From positions 1 to 39,642 of IMG/VR virus record IMGVR_UViG_3300008114_000133: DNA of 39,642 bases. One strand, 5' to 3'. The position numbers were made by a program, and so were the translations under genes. The notes below the pieces were generated by a model that did not search any database, was not told the DNA's origin, and saw only the letters and a list, made by a program, of their open reading frames with translations. Each line of letters starts with the position of its first letter. Position 1 is the first letter of the stretch. The stretch comes from a virus. Shown piece after piece: positions 23,372 through 31,437 of this stretch.

Positions 23372-24727
23372 ATGGCTACCAATACATACGTTGCACTTGA
23401 TAAAGTAACAGTAGGAACTGCTACTGGAACCATCTCGTTTAACTCTATTCCACAAGGGTACACAGATTTAATTATTGTTGCTAAATATGGAACATCAGGT
23501 TCTGGTAACTCTATGGGTATGCGTTTTAATGGAGATACTGGAAGTAACTACTCAATCACTACGCTTTATGGCACTGGTTCAAGCGCCCTTAGCGATAGAG
23601 CATCCAATCAATCTTATTCTCTTTTTGCGTACAACATTACTTCATCAAGCTCTTCAACTCTTGATACACAAACAATCTTAAATATACAAAACTATTCAAA
23701 TACAACTACTAACAAAACTGTTTTAGAAAGAACTGCATCTATAGGTAGCGCTTATCCAGGAACAGAAGCAGGAGTTACTCTTTGGAGAAACACCGCAGCA
23801 ATTACTAGCTTGCAACTTATATCTATTGGTTACACTTTCCAAACAGGCTCCACATTCTCGTTGTACGGCATCGCTGCAGCTTCAGTCGGAGCCAAGGCAA
23901 CTGGTGGAACTGTCTACTCAGATGACCAGTACTACTACCACGTCTTCGGATCAACCGGTACATTTACTCCGTTGCAATCACTGAGCGTTGATGCTCTTGT
24001 AATTGCAGGTGGCGGTGGTGGCGGTGGCTCTGCATCTGGTGGTTACAATGGTGGTGGCGGTGGTGGAGCCGGTGGTCTTCTTGGTCTTACATCTCAATCA
24101 TTATCAGCAACTGGTTACACAGTAACCGTTGGTGGCGGTGGAGCAGGTGGCAACCCAGGAATTGGAACACAAGGTTCAAGTTCAGTATTTAATAGCAACA
24201 CTGCAATCGGTGGCGGTTACGGCGCAGCACAAGCTGCAAACACAGTTGGTGGCAACGGTGGCTCAGGTGGTGGTGCATCGCAATACGGTTCAACATCTAG
24301 CGGTGGAACTGCAACATCAGGTCAAGGCTTTGCTGGTGGTTCATCTAATGGACAAGCAGGCGGTGGTGGTGGCGCAGGAGCCGCTGGTACTAACGGAGTG
24401 AACTCAACATCAACATACGGTGTTGGTGGTGTTGGCTCTACAACTTATTCAACGTGGGGTCTTGCAACTGGCTTTGGTCAGAATGTTTCTGGAACTGTTT
24501 ACTTCGCAGGTGGTGGTGGCGGTGGTAAGTACTTTGATGCAGGCGCAGGTCCATTAGGTGGATTAGGTGGCGGTGGCAATGGTGCCGCTAAAGAAACTTC
24601 ATCAACAGGTACTGGTACTGCTAACACAGGCGGTGGTGGTGGTGGTGCAGGTGGTAGCGCAGGTTCAAACCTTTCAGGCGCAGCTGGTGGATCCGGCGTA
24701 GTTATAGTTCGTTACTTGAAGGCTTAA
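23372..24727 (+). CDS. Glycine-rich tail adhesin (451 aa)
   Basis: The N-terminal domain (about 1-170) is the same beta domain as in the 184-aa neighbour (TISFNSIPQGYTDLIIVAKY, then SLYGIAAASVGAK). A linker with YYYHVFGSTGTFTP leads to a Gly-rich region (about 210-450) of repeated GGGGGG runs alternating with short loops, ending GGSGVVIVRYLKA. This Gly-rich type is common in phage receptor-binding proteins, where polyglycine-II-like helices present variable loops (as in gp38-type adhesins). Ribosome binding site AGGAGAGACG. It forms a tandem pair with the next gene. Confidence 0.85.
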   Translation: MATNTYVALDKVTVGTATGTISFNSIPQGYTDLIIVAKYGTSGSGNSMGMRFNGDTGSNYSITTLYGTGSSALSDRASNQSYSLFAYNITSSSSSTLDTQTILNIQNYSNTTTNKTVLERTASIGSAYPGTEAGVTLWRNTAAITSLQLISIGYTFQTGSTFSLYGIAAASVGAKATGGTVYSDDQYYYHVFGSTGTFTPLQSLSVDALVIAGGGGGGGSASGGYNGGGGGGAGGLLGLTSQSLSATGYTVTVGGGGAGGNPGIGTQGSSSVFNSNTAIGGGYGAAQAANTVGGNGGSGGGASQYGSTSSGGTATSGQGFAGGSSNGQAGGGGGAGAAGTNGVNSTSTYGVGGVGSTTYSTWGLATGFGQNVSGTVYFAGGGGGGKYFDAGAGPLGGLGGGGNGAAKETSSTGTGTANTGGGGGGAGGSAGSNLSGAAGGSGVVIVRYLKA

Positions 24728-24740
24728 GGGAGATTAACTA

Positions 24741-26102
24741 ATGCCAGCTAACTACATTCTTTTAGAGCGCATTGAACTCAATGCCTCAGCAGCAAGCGTC
24801 ACATTCTCCAACATCCCACAATCGGGCTATACCGATTTGAAGGTTGTTATGTCTGCTCGTATTACTCGTTCAGGTTTTCCAACAGATATTATGAATGTAT
24901 CGTTCAACGGCACAAGCACAAACGAGTCTAGCCGAAGAATGGAAGGTAATGGCTCAAGTGCTTCATCTGCATCTAACTCATTGCTTCTTGCATATCAAGC
25001 ATCTTCAACAGATGCAACAGCAAATACATTTGGTAACGCTGAGTTCTATATTCCTAACTACACCAGTAGTAATTACAAGTCAGCATCTAATGATGGTGTT
25101 TCAGAGAACAATGGAACAACTGCTTATGCTGGTTTTGCTGCCAACTTATGGAGCAATACAGCAGCAATTACAAGCATTACATTTACACCCGACGCCGGTT
25201 CTGATTTTGTTCAATATAGTTCCTTCTCGCTATACGGCCTAGCAGCAGTAGGCACAACGCCTGTGATTGCTCCAAAGGCAAGCGGTGGAAACATCATCAA
25301 TGATGGTACTTACTGGTACCACACCTTTACTTCAACCGGTGCTTTCGTACCGCAGACAGGACTATCTTGTGACGTACTTGTAGTTGCTGGCGGTGGTGGT
25401 GCCTCACGTGGTGGTGGCGGTGCAGGTGGAGTTGCTTACTACGCAACTCAATCACTAACAACAACTAGTTATACTTGCACAATCGGCGCAGGTGGTGCTG
25501 GTTCCACAGACAGCGAAGGCTCAAACGCTGCAAAAGGAACATCAGGTGTTAACTCAAGTTTTACTGGTCTTACTGCAGCAGTCGGTGGCGGTGGAGCAGG
25601 TGCCGATTATTCAACAGTTAATAACGGATTAAATGGTGGTTCTGGTGGTGGTTCAGGTTATGGACGACCAAGCTCTGATACACGTGCAACAGGCACAGCA
25701 GGACAAGGCAGTAGCGGTGGTTTAGCTCTTTCAGATTCCACAACATATACATCCGGTGGTGGTGGCGGTGGCGCTGGCGCACAAGGCGGAGACGTTAATA
25801 GCGGTTCTAAAACAGGTGGAGTTGGTGGAGTAGGTGTATCTACTTATTCATCTTGGGGAACAGCAACTGGTATCGGAGAAAATGTATCAGGCACTTATTA
25901 CTTTGGTGGTGGCGGTGGTGGCGGTGGTAACACTTACGCTGGCGGTGCTGGTGGTTACGGTGGTGGTGGTGCAGGCAAGAACACAGGATCTTCTAACAAC
26001 GGTTTGACTAATACCGGTGGCGGTGGTGGCGGTAACGCCGATGGTGTTACTTGCGGTCAAGGCGGTTCAGGCGTAGTAATTATTAGATATCCAATAGCGT
26101 AA
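24741..26102 (+). CDS. Glycine-rich tail adhesin, paralogue (453 aa)
   Basis: This is a second copy of the preceding architecture. The N-terminal domain has SVTFSNIPQSGYTDLKVVMS and FSLYGLAAVGTTPV, a YWYHTFTSTGAFVPQTGLSC linker follows, and the Gly-rich receptor-binding region (about 215-450) ends GGSGVVIIRYPIA. The two proteins agree in domain order and linker but diverge in the loops between Gly runs, as expected for paralogues diversifying host recognition. It starts 13 bp after the previous gene with an AGGGAGATTAACTA ribosome binding site. Confidence 0.85.
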   Translation: MPANYILLERIELNASAASVTFSNIPQSGYTDLKVVMSARITRSGFPTDIMNVSFNGTSTNESSRRMEGNGSSASSASNSLLLAYQASSTDATANTFGNAEFYIPNYTSSNYKSASNDGVSENNGTTAYAGFAANLWSNTAAITSITFTPDAGSDFVQYSSFSLYGLAAVGTTPVIAPKASGGNIINDGTYWYHTFTSTGAFVPQTGLSCDVLVVAGGGGASRGGGGAGGVAYYATQSLTTTSYTCTIGAGGAGSTDSEGSNAAKGTSGVNSSFTGLTAAVGGGGAGADYSTVNNGLNGGSGGGSGYGRPSSDTRATGTAGQGSSGGLALSDSTTYTSGGGGGGAGAQGGDVNSGSKTGGVGGVGVSTYSSWGTATGIGENVSGTYYFGGGGGGGGNTYAGGAGGYGGGGAGKNTGSSNNGLTNTGGGGGGNADGVTCGQGGSGVVIIRYPIA

Positions 26103-26112
26103 AGGAAAACAA

Positions 26113-26298
26113 ATGGCTCACGCAGCAGAAGTAGATAGCAACAACACAGTCGTTCGTGTACTTGTAGTACCGGATGAGCAGGAACACCGTATCCAAGATT
26201 ACTTGGCTAACGAGTTGGGACTTGGTGGTACTTGGGTACAGACCAGTTACAACGCACGCATCCGTAAGAACTATGCACAGAGTGCCACGACACCGTGA
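26113..26298 (+). CDS. Short version of a widespread phage tail-module protein (61 aa)
   Basis: The 61-residue protein MAHAAEVDSNNTVVRVLVVP contains GGTWVQTSYNARIRKNYAQS. It matches, from memory, a family common next to fibre genes in cyanophages and other environmental phages (MAHFA-LDENNxVxxVxVV ... WVQTSYNxxxRKNYAG). Those proteins are usually longer and continue with a Trp-rich C-terminus. Here the frame stops after KNYAQSATTP and a short overlapping frame follows. Ribosome binding site AAAGGAAAAC. Role unknown, probably tail assembly. Confidence 0.75.
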   Translation: MAHAAEVDSNNTVVRVLVVPDEQEHRIQDYLANELGLGGTWVQTSYNARIRKNYAQSATTP

Positions 26299-26378
26299 CC
26301 TTTGACGAAGAAACTTGCACCTGGTCTTGTCCAGATGCTTCACACGTAATCATCATAGGAGAAGAAACAAATGGCTGA
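26295..26378 (+). CDS. Overlapping 27-aa peptide, possible split C-terminus of the preceding gene
   Basis: A GTG at 26295 overlaps the previous stop (GTGA) and opens 27 codons (MTFDEETCTWSCPDASHVII and six more). The segment FDEETCTW resembles the C-terminal part of longer members of the preceding protein's family, as I recall them, so the family may be split here into two coupled frames. No independent ribosome binding site. It overlaps the next start by 8 bp. Confidence 0.4.
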   Translation: MTFDEETCTWSCPDASHVIIIGEETNG

Positions 26379-26598
26379 TAAGAAACTGATCGTAGACCTT
26401 GCTAAGGGAACACAGACTTATGTGGACCTAACACCAGAAGAGATTGAACAGCGTGCAGTAGATGCACAGGCTGCAGAGATTGAGCGAGCAGAGCGTGAAG
26501 CAGCGCAGGCTGCTAAGGCTGATGCAAAGTTATCAGCACAGGCAAAGCTCGCAGCCCTCGGTCTTACCGGTGAAGAAGTAGCAGCTCTTACAGAGTAA
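26371..26598 (+). CDS. Small helical tail-module protein (75 aa)
   Basis: The 75-residue protein MADKKLIVDLAKGTQTYVDL continues into a long Ala/Glu-rich helix (about 22-58) and ends KLAALGLTGEEVAALTE. The last part recalls the LxxLGLTxEExxAL end found in XkdW-like and fibre-associated small proteins of many phages. An AGGAGAAGAAACAA ribosome binding site supports the start. It is probably an assembly factor or minor fibre component. Confidence 0.7.
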   Translation: MADKKLIVDLAKGTQTYVDLTPEEIEQRAVDAQAAEIERAEREAAQAAKADAKLSAQAKLAALGLTGEEVAALTE

Positions 26599-26672
26599 TG
26601 CTTGAAGAGTTAGTCCCTATCCGTAGGGATATAGATGATGCAGTAGACGAAGTATTGATTCAACCATTTTAA
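26598..26672 (+). CDS. Possible 24-aa coupled peptide
   Basis: A frame of 24 codons (MLEELVPIRRDIDDAVDEVL and four more) starts at the TAATG overlap with the preceding gene and ends 9 bp before the next start. It is acidic and helical. Its stop region provides the AAGGAGAAGTA ribosome binding site of the 735-aa gene, so its main role could be translational coupling. Weakly supported. Confidence 0.4.
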   Translation: MLEELVPIRRDIDDAVDEVLIQPF

Positions 26673-26681
26673 GGAGAAGTA

Positions 26682-28889
26682 ATGGCCTACGGAAGTGACA
26701 TCAGTGAACGCATACCAACGGTCCTGTCAAACCCTGCTGGTAGTACAACCTATACACCTACAGGGTACTCCTACGATGTTGCCATCGCTGGTCTACCATT
26801 CTTCATCTCACCTTTAGATGACTCACCTTATCGTCGTGTAACAGCCCAGTATCGTAAGAATCAGTTTGATACTAGCCGTGAGCCAGGTGAGCAGACGCTC
26901 ACCGGTTGGTGGCTACGTTCACAGTCATCATTCCACTTTGGTCAAGGCATTAAGTTCTTTGAGCCAGCACAGGATGAGTCACTTCGTTTCCAGTACACAG
27001 AGTCTAAAGGCTTAGATGTATGGACTAAGGGACAGGCAACACTTCTTCCAGCCTGCGATAACCAGCACATTACAACCGGTGGCATTAGAACAGATGGTCG
27101 CCCTTGGCAGATTATGCGATCTATCCAATGGACTAAGAACAGCAATACTTACGACGGCGTACTGCTATCTGATGAGTACGACGTAGATAAGGTATTTCCT
27201 GCCATCACCGTCTCTATTAACAACAAGGCTTTGACTAGCAACGTAGCTACACTGACTACAACTGCAGCACACGGCCTATCTACTGGTATGGAAATTACTA
27301 TCAGTGGGGTAGATGCTACTTTCAATGGTGAGTACCGCATTACAGGCGTACCAACTACAACTACCTTTACCTATGCTAAGACTGCAGCTAACGTAACATC
27401 AACTGCAGTATCTCCAGTAGGTACTGGAGTAGCAGAGATTATCCACTTCATTGACTACAACACAGGAACTGACTATCCAGTACACGCTCTCTGTGATGAT
27501 GGCGTCTATGCCTACTGGGTTACTAACGTACTCAACGCTGGAACTCCAAGACTAAGAGTCTATAAGAAGTTGCTATCTGATGATGCTTCTGTATCACCTA
27601 CCCTGATGATTACCGATAACGGTATTACTGTAGCTAATGCGGTAATGGAGTACACCAAAGAACGTATCGTTATGTGCGTCAATGACAAGGTGTACGAGTT
27701 TGCTACAACTGCAACAACACTACCTACTGCGGTCTATTCACACAACGATCCAGACCACATCTTTACTAGCATCACCTCAAGCGGTGCTGCAATCTATATT
27801 GCTGGCTACTCAGGTATCCAATCTAATATCTACAAGTTCACCCTTGAGACAACAGGTGCTATGCCTACCCTGTCATCTGCTATTACTGCAGCTGAACTAC
27901 CGGTAGGAGAGCGCTGCTTTAAGATTAGTTACTATCTTGGCTATATGGCTATCGGTACATCTAAGGGTATGCGAGTAGCACAGACATCAGACCAAGATGG
28001 CTCTATTGCCTATGGCCCACTACTCTTTGAGTCAACACAACCAGTCTATGACTTTGCCTTCCGTGATAAGTACATCTGGGCTACTACTGGCGTAGATGGA
28101 CAGGTAGGACTTACTCGCGTCAACCTTGGCACAGAGATTAGCCAGTTGGTATTTGCCTATGCGTGGGACTTGTACGATCCAGATGACACACTAGGACACT
28201 ACACAACTACCTGTTCCTTTATGGGAGACACAGACCGCCTTGCATTCTGCAACGCTGGTAACGGCTCAGATGGAACTATCTATATCCAGTCAGCAGATGA
28301 ACTACTACCTGATGGATATATCCGTACAGGCTTTATCCGCTATAACACTCTTGAGAATAAAATCTTTAAGTTGGTACAACCTCGCATTGATACCTTGCAG
28401 GGTGCTTTCAATATGTACTCTATTAGCGCTGAGAATATCGAAGCTAACATCGGTACATTTGCTCAGGGTGATGCTGTCCCAGAGGTAAACGTCAACTACC
28501 CAATCGGTGCTAACCAGTATGTAGCCTTTAAGTTTGAGATGTTCCGTGATGCCGATGACTCATCACTTGGGCCACTGTTTACTGGCTACCAGGTTAAGGC
28601 ACTGCCTGCTATTCCACGTCAGCGCTTAATCCAATACCCACTGATGTGCTACGACCACGAGATGGATAAGTTCAACAACGAAGTTGGATACGAAGGATCT
28701 GCATACGCCCGTATGTCTCAGCTTGAAGCAGTTGAGAATATCGGAGATACCATCCGCGTACAAGACTTTAGAACTGGTGAGTCCTATATCGGACTTATCG
28801 AAGAGTTGGACTTTATTAACAAAACCCCATCAGATAAGCGATTCTCCGGATACGGCGGGTTGCTCCTAGTAACAATTAGAAGCGTCTGA
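26682..28889 (+). CDS. Large tail protein, nozzle/tube-like (735 aa)
   Basis: The 735-residue protein is mostly beta, with an N-terminus of about 165 residues ([39 protein letters not shown]). An inserted Ig-like or beta module follows at about 175-245 ([20 protein letters not shown] ... [18 protein letters not shown]), then repeated propeller-like segments to about 530 and a C-terminal domain. The inserted module is a familiar decoration domain in actinophage tail proteins. With no tape measure in the genome, this is a candidate for the tail nozzle (tubular-B-like) of a podovirus-type tail. Its TGA overlaps the HNH gene start (TGATG). Confidence 0.6.
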   Translation: MAYGSDISERIPTVLSNPAGSTTYTPTGYSYDVAIAGLPFFISPLDDSPYRRVTAQYRKNQFDTSREPGEQTLTGWWLRSQSSFHFGQGIKFFEPAQDESLRFQYTESKGLDVWTKGQATLLPACDNQHITTGGIRTDGRPWQIMRSIQWTKNSNTYDGVLLSDEYDVDKVFPAITVSINNKALTSNVATLTTTAAHGLSTGMEITISGVDATFNGEYRITGVPTTTTFTYAKTAANVTSTAVSPVGTGVAEIIHFIDYNTGTDYPVHALCDDGVYAYWVTNVLNAGTPRLRVYKKLLSDDASVSPTLMITDNGITVANAVMEYTKERIVMCVNDKVYEFATTATTLPTAVYSHNDPDHIFTSITSSGAAIYIAGYSGIQSNIYKFTLETTGAMPTLSSAITAAELPVGERCFKISYYLGYMAIGTSKGMRVAQTSDQDGSIAYGPLLFESTQPVYDFAFRDKYIWATTGVDGQVGLTRVNLGTEISQLVFAYAWDLYDPDDTLGHYTTTCSFMGDTDRLAFCNAGNGSDGTIYIQSADELLPDGYIRTGFIRYNTLENKIFKLVQPRIDTLQGAFNMYSISAENIEANIGTFAQGDAVPEVNVNYPIGANQYVAFKFEMFRDADDSSLGPLFTGYQVKALPAIPRQRLIQYPLMCYDHEMDKFNNEVGYEGSAYARMSQLEAVENIGDTIRVQDFRTGESYIGLIEELDFINKTPSDKRFSGYGGLLLVTIRSV

Positions 28890-29308
28890 TGGGTTTACGC
28901 GGTCCTAAGCCAAAGGGAAGAACTTGCTCCCTTGAATCTTGTTCCAAGCCACATAAAGGTCTTGGTTATTGTACTGGTCATCTTAATAGATTAAGAGCGA
29001 ATGGTGATGTAAACGAAAGCAAGCCATTAGAACCAGCCTATAAACCTGTATCCGATAACAATGGTTATATGGTTTACAAGAAAAACAACAAAACAGTTAA
29101 GGTACATAGAGAAGTAATGGAACAACATTTAGGTAGACCGTTGTTATCACACGAATCTGTGCATCATAAAAATGGAGATCGGGCAGACAATCGAATTGAA
29201 AACCTTGAACTCTGGTCAACAAGTCAACCCTATGGGCAACGAGTAGAAGACAAAGTCAAGTGGGCTTTGGAAATACTTGAAACCTACCAAACGATTAGGT
29301 CGGTGTAA
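28889..29308 (+). CDS. HNH endonuclease with N-terminal zinc finger
   Basis: The 139-residue protein has an N-terminal zinc site (C13, C18, C28, H31) and a C-terminal HNH_3-type nuclease core, [20 protein letters not shown] (about 90-109), with the catalytic His pair and NRxENLELW signature. An AP2-like or spacer region lies between them ([20 protein letters not shown]). Such free-standing HNH genes are often homing elements placed between structural genes. It is overlapped with both neighbours (TGATG and TAATG). Its last five residues, TIRSV, are identical to those of the upstream protein although the codons differ. Confidence 0.85.
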   Translation: MGLRGPKPKGRTCSLESCSKPHKGLGYCTGHLNRLRANGDVNESKPLEPAYKPVSDNNGYMVYKKNNKTVKVHREVMEQHLGRPLLSHESVHHKNGDRADNRIENLELWSTSQPYGQRVEDKVKWALEILETYQTIRSV

Positions 29309-29511
29309 TGCAAGCACAAGACTACGCAACAGTAGCCATAGCAGTAGTAACTATTGTTACAGCCTTTGCAGGCGCAGTACGTTGGTTGGTTAAGCATTAC
29401 TTAAATGAACTCAAGCCAAACTCAGGCTCAAGCCTCAAGGACTCCGTCACTAGGCTAGAGGAGAAGGTTGAGATTCTTTACCAGATTATGATTCAACGAG
29501 GTGGTAAATGA
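29308..29511 (+). CDS. Holin-like membrane protein (67 aa)
   Basis: The 67-residue protein has one N-terminal transmembrane helix (VAIAVVTIVTAFAGAVRWLV, about 8-27), a short linker and a C-terminal coiled coil (LKDSVTRLEEKVEILYQIMI). One membrane helix plus a coiled coil directly before the endolysin matches the DUF2746-type holin-like proteins of actinophages. It overlaps the endolysin start by 4 bp (ATGA). A role in membrane permeabilisation or endolysin release is likely but not proven. Confidence 0.7.
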   Translation: MQAQDYATVAIAVVTIVTAFAGAVRWLVKHYLNELKPNSGSSLKDSVTRLEEKVEILYQIMIQRGGK

Positions 29512-29963
29512 TTCCATTAGCAAAGCGTGCAACACCTGCTGCTATTGCTGTCCTTCGTCAAGCTACAGCACTTAAGCCAGGACGCAAGAAGGCAAGTGAT
29601 GGGCTACTCCCATCTAAGGATCACGTCAAGCAGAATCCAAACTCTGACCACAACTCAGGCTTTGCAGTAGATATTACTCACGACCCAGTATTTGGTATTG
29701 ACTGCGCCTTTGCTTTCATTAAGTTACAGCGCGACAAGAGAGTTAAGTACTTGATATTCAACGGTAAAATCTGGTCACCTGAGAAGGGCAACAGAGATTA
29801 CACAGGTCCTAACAAGCACACCAAACATCTTCACATCTCCATCAAAGAGACGTGCGGTAATGACACCTCGCCTTGGTTTCCTTGGCTAGGTGAAATTAAA
29901 AAAATCAACAAAGTAAAGGCTAAGTTTTCTAAACCTTTACCTAAGAAGAAAGAAGTGAAATGA
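29508..29963 (+). CDS. Endolysin, peptidase M15-like
   Basis: The 151-residue protein has the M15 / D-Ala-D-Ala-carboxypeptidase-like zinc motif: SDHNSGFAVDITHDP with His48 and Asp55, and a distal KHTKHLHISI with His107/His109. The intervening segment RVKYLIFNGKIWSPEKGN is typical of compact phage M15 endolysins. It would cleave peptide cross-links of the host cell wall. The C-terminus is Lys-rich (KPLPKKKEVK), perhaps a wall-binding tail; no separate binding domain is present. It lies between two small membrane proteins, the usual lysis cassette arrangement. Confidence 0.8.
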   Translation: MIPLAKRATPAAIAVLRQATALKPGRKKASDGLLPSKDHVKQNPNSDHNSGFAVDITHDPVFGIDCAFAFIKLQRDKRVKYLIFNGKIWSPEKGNRDYTGPNKHTKHLHISIKETCGNDTSPWFPWLGEIKKINKVKAKFSKPLPKKKEVK

Positions 29964-30106
29964 AAGACTATATGAAGAACCCAATCGTCCTAGCAACAGG
30001 TGCATTCCTTGCTGCTTGGGCATCTAGCAACTTTGATCTTGACTACCGCGCAGTTCTATGGGCAGTTCTATCTGGCATCTTTGGATACGCTACACCTAAG
30101 AAATAA
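29960..30106 (+). CDS. Second small membrane protein of the lysis cassette (48 aa)
   Basis: The 48-residue protein has two hydrophobic segments, about residues 8-22 (PIVLATGAFLAAWAS) and 31-45 (AVLWAVLSGIFGYA), separated by a short polar turn and ending TPKK. The hairpin-like topology fits a class II-type holin or antiholin. It starts at the ATGA overlap with the endolysin, is the last gene of the late operon, and is followed by a strong terminator. Confidence 0.7.
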   Translation: MKDYMKNPIVLATGAFLAAWASSNFDLDYRAVLWAVLSGIFGYATPKK

Positions 30107-30126
30107 AGTTTGACTGCGAGGCCAAT

Positions 30127-30162
30127 GGCCCCTGCTCCTTCGGGAGTGGGGGCCTATTTTTT
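30127..30162 (+). terminator. Rho-independent terminator of the late operon
   Basis: GGCCCC-TG-CTCC (30127-30138) pairs with GGAG-TG-GGGGCC (30143-30154) through a UUCG tetraloop; the two TG positions form G-U wobbles. The 14-bp stem is followed by TATTTTTT. It ends the structural/lysis operon and insulates it from the minus-strand island. Confidence 0.95.
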
Positions 30163-30167
30163 GTTGC

Positions 30168-30509
30168 CTAAAATATGCCAGACTTACTGTCACCGTTGAG
30201 GTGAGTCTTTAGTCGGTGGCAGTTAGCACAGAGCGTTTGTAAGTTAGACGGGTCGTTGTTGTTCCTGTTGCCGTCGATGTGGTCAACGTCAAGTTGACTG
30301 ATATGTACCGGCTGGAAGTTACAGTGTTCACAGTAGCTCTTGCGGTGGACTGATAGTGGGTATCTAAAGCGCCGGTAGACTGCGTGACACTTGTACTTGT
30401 TGTGCGCTTTGTCCTGCCTAGAGTCTCTAAGGTTGACTTTGGTAGGACCACAGACTGAGCATACACCAGTCCGAGTCTCTTCGTTAATCTCCGAAAGTCT
30501 GTGCTTCAT
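30168..30509 (-). CDS. HNH endonuclease (minus-strand island)
   Basis: The protein of about 113 residues has two Cys pairs (CSVC near 17-20 and CEHC near 60-63) and the HNH core DVDHIDGNRNNNDPSNLQTL followed by CANCH near 95-99. This gives a classical zinc-bound His-Asn-His nuclease. The start is ATG 30509 (a GTG is in frame one codon earlier), inside the upstream zinc-ribbon gene by 26 bp, with no strong ribosome binding site, so coupling is likely. Phage HNH genes can be homing nucleases or packaging cofactors; position away from the terminase favours the former. It ends just past the late terminator. Confidence 0.85.
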   Translation of the reverse strand: MKHRLSEINEETRTGVCSVCGPTKVNLRDSRQDKAHNKYKCHAVYRRFRYPLSVHRKSYCEHCNFQPVHISQLDVDHIDGNRNNNDPSNLQTLCANCHRLKTHLNGDSKSGIF

Positions 30510-30750
30510 CACGATCTGGGGGACAAGGTACGACTACTAGATTACCGCAGGAGAAGCAGGTAGCATCAAGTGCGTACCAAACTAGCTCATAATCTTCAAA
30601 GGACGCTGCGACGTTAAAGACCATAGACCCACACGGACACACGTGGAGTGGTCCTAACTGTCTTAAATCGGTCCCAAAAGGCTCAGGAAGGCCATTGTAG
30701 GGGTCCTTATATGACCTGAACTTTCGCAGGGTTGGTAGACGGAGCCGCAT
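30484..30750 (-). CDS. Zinc-ribbon protein of unknown function (88 aa)
   Basis: The 88-residue protein starts MRLRLPTLRKFRSYKDPYNG. It has CPCG near residues 38-41 and CFSC near 65-68 that together can bind one zinc, with an acidic end (CPPDRDEAQTFGD). A strong ribosome binding site (GGAAGGTAGGAGG) precedes the ATG at 30750. It is the promoter-proximal gene of the minus-strand island and overlaps the HNH gene. The zinc ribbon suggests nucleic-acid binding; no family is recognised. Confidence 0.7.
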   Translation of the reverse strand: MRLRLPTLRKFRSYKDPYNGLPEPFGTDLRQLGPLHVCPCGSMVFNVAASFEDYELVWYALDATCFSCGNLVVVPCPPDRDEAQTFGD

Positions 30751-30773
30751 ACTGTCGGGCCTCCTACCTTCCT

Positions 30774-30800
30774 CGGCCCGTCAAGGGCCGCTTACTGTTA
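30774..30800. repeat. Hairpin plus TTACTGTTA tail, copy B
   Basis: CGGCCC (30774-30779) and GGGCCG (30785-30790) form a perfect 6-bp stem with a 5-nt loop, followed by CTTACTGTTATT. It resembles the element at 2768-2791 before the terminase. Relative to the gene it would control here (the minus-strand zinc-ribbon gene) it lies in the 5' leader in opposite orientation. Confidence 0.4.
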
Positions 30801-30817
30801 TTCGCCTTACGGCTCAT

Positions 30818-30869
30818 ATTGTAGACACAGTATGCCTAGTATGTGTCTTGCGACACGCCGTGATAAGAT
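30818..30869. promoter_or_regulatory. Divergent promoters around an inverted-repeat operator
   Basis: A leftward -10, TACAAT (30823 to 30818 on the minus strand), and a rightward -10, TAAGAT (30864-30869), flank the perfect inverted repeat AGACACA-N12-TGTGTCT (30823-30848). A further GACAC copy at 30852-30856 gives GTGTC-ttgc-GACAC. The rightward -10 ends 7 nt before the ATG at 30877, implying a leaderless transcript. No clear -35 is seen on either side, so activation by a phage or host factor is possible. Confidence 0.5.
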
Positions 30870-30876
30870 GACCAGT

Positions 30877-31437
30877 ATGACAACCCTTGTAGGAATCTCT
30901 AGTAACGACTTCGTCGTGATGGCAGCTGATAGTCAAATCACCGATGGTGACCAACGTATCATCTCAACCGATACGCCGAAGATAATTAACACTGGTAGAT
31001 ATTTACTGGGCTTAACTGGTGACTCACGTCCAGGAGATATCCTTGCCTATGCGTGGAAGCCACCGCTTTATCGCGGTGAAGATCCCGTTAGGTTTATGGG
31101 AGCCAAGGTATTACCTAGTATCTCAGCTGCGTTCAAGGAAGGTAACTACGAAGTAGATAACAAGGAGATGAACTTCTCGTTCCTACTATCCTTCGACGCC
31201 AACCTGTTCTCTATAGGTGGCGACCTATCGTTTAATACATCTGAGCGTGGGTTGTTCTCGGCAGGCTCCGGTGGAAATTATGCCCTTGGGTACTTGTATT
31301 CCTTGGAACCTAAGTCTTACAATAGGTTACTCACGGCAAGTGTAGTAGCTGAGAAGGCAGTCAAGATTGCATCTTTACTGGATATCAATACACACCCACC
31401 GATTCAAGTTGTCACACAGATAAGGAATGATAAATGA
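30877..31437 (+). CDS. Proteasome-beta/HslV-like Ntn hydrolase
   Basis: The protein of 186 residues from ATG 30877 starts MTTLVGISSNDFVVMAADSQ. Removing Met would expose Thr2 as the N-terminal nucleophile. AADSQIT matches the GGDGQVT-type motif of HslV (Asp18), Lys35 lies in DTPKI, and FSAGSGGNYALGYLYSL near 127-143 matches the AxGSGGxYAxxAA block of HslV and proteasome beta subunits. These are the main catalytic and structural landmarks of the family. In-frame starts upstream (30868, 30832) would bury the Thr, and the leaderless -10 at 30864-30869 also favours 30877. It heads the early operon. The substrate is unknown; no cognate ATPase (HslU/Mpa) is encoded here, so it may act alone or with host partners. 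Confidence 0.8.
   Translation: MTTLVGISSNDFVVMAADSQITDGDQRIISTDTPKIINTGRYLLGLTGDSRPGDILAYAWKPPLYRGEDPVRFMGAKVLPSISAAFKEGNYEVDNKEMNFSFLLSFDANLFSIGGDLSFNTSERGLFSAGSGGNYALGYLYSLEPKSYNRLLTASVVAEKAVKIASLLDINTHPPIQVVTQIRNDK

Noticed and set aside
23372-26102. Diversity-generating retroelement acting on the adhesins
   Set aside because: No reverse transcriptase gene and no template repeat were seen; tandem paralogy explains the variation visible here.
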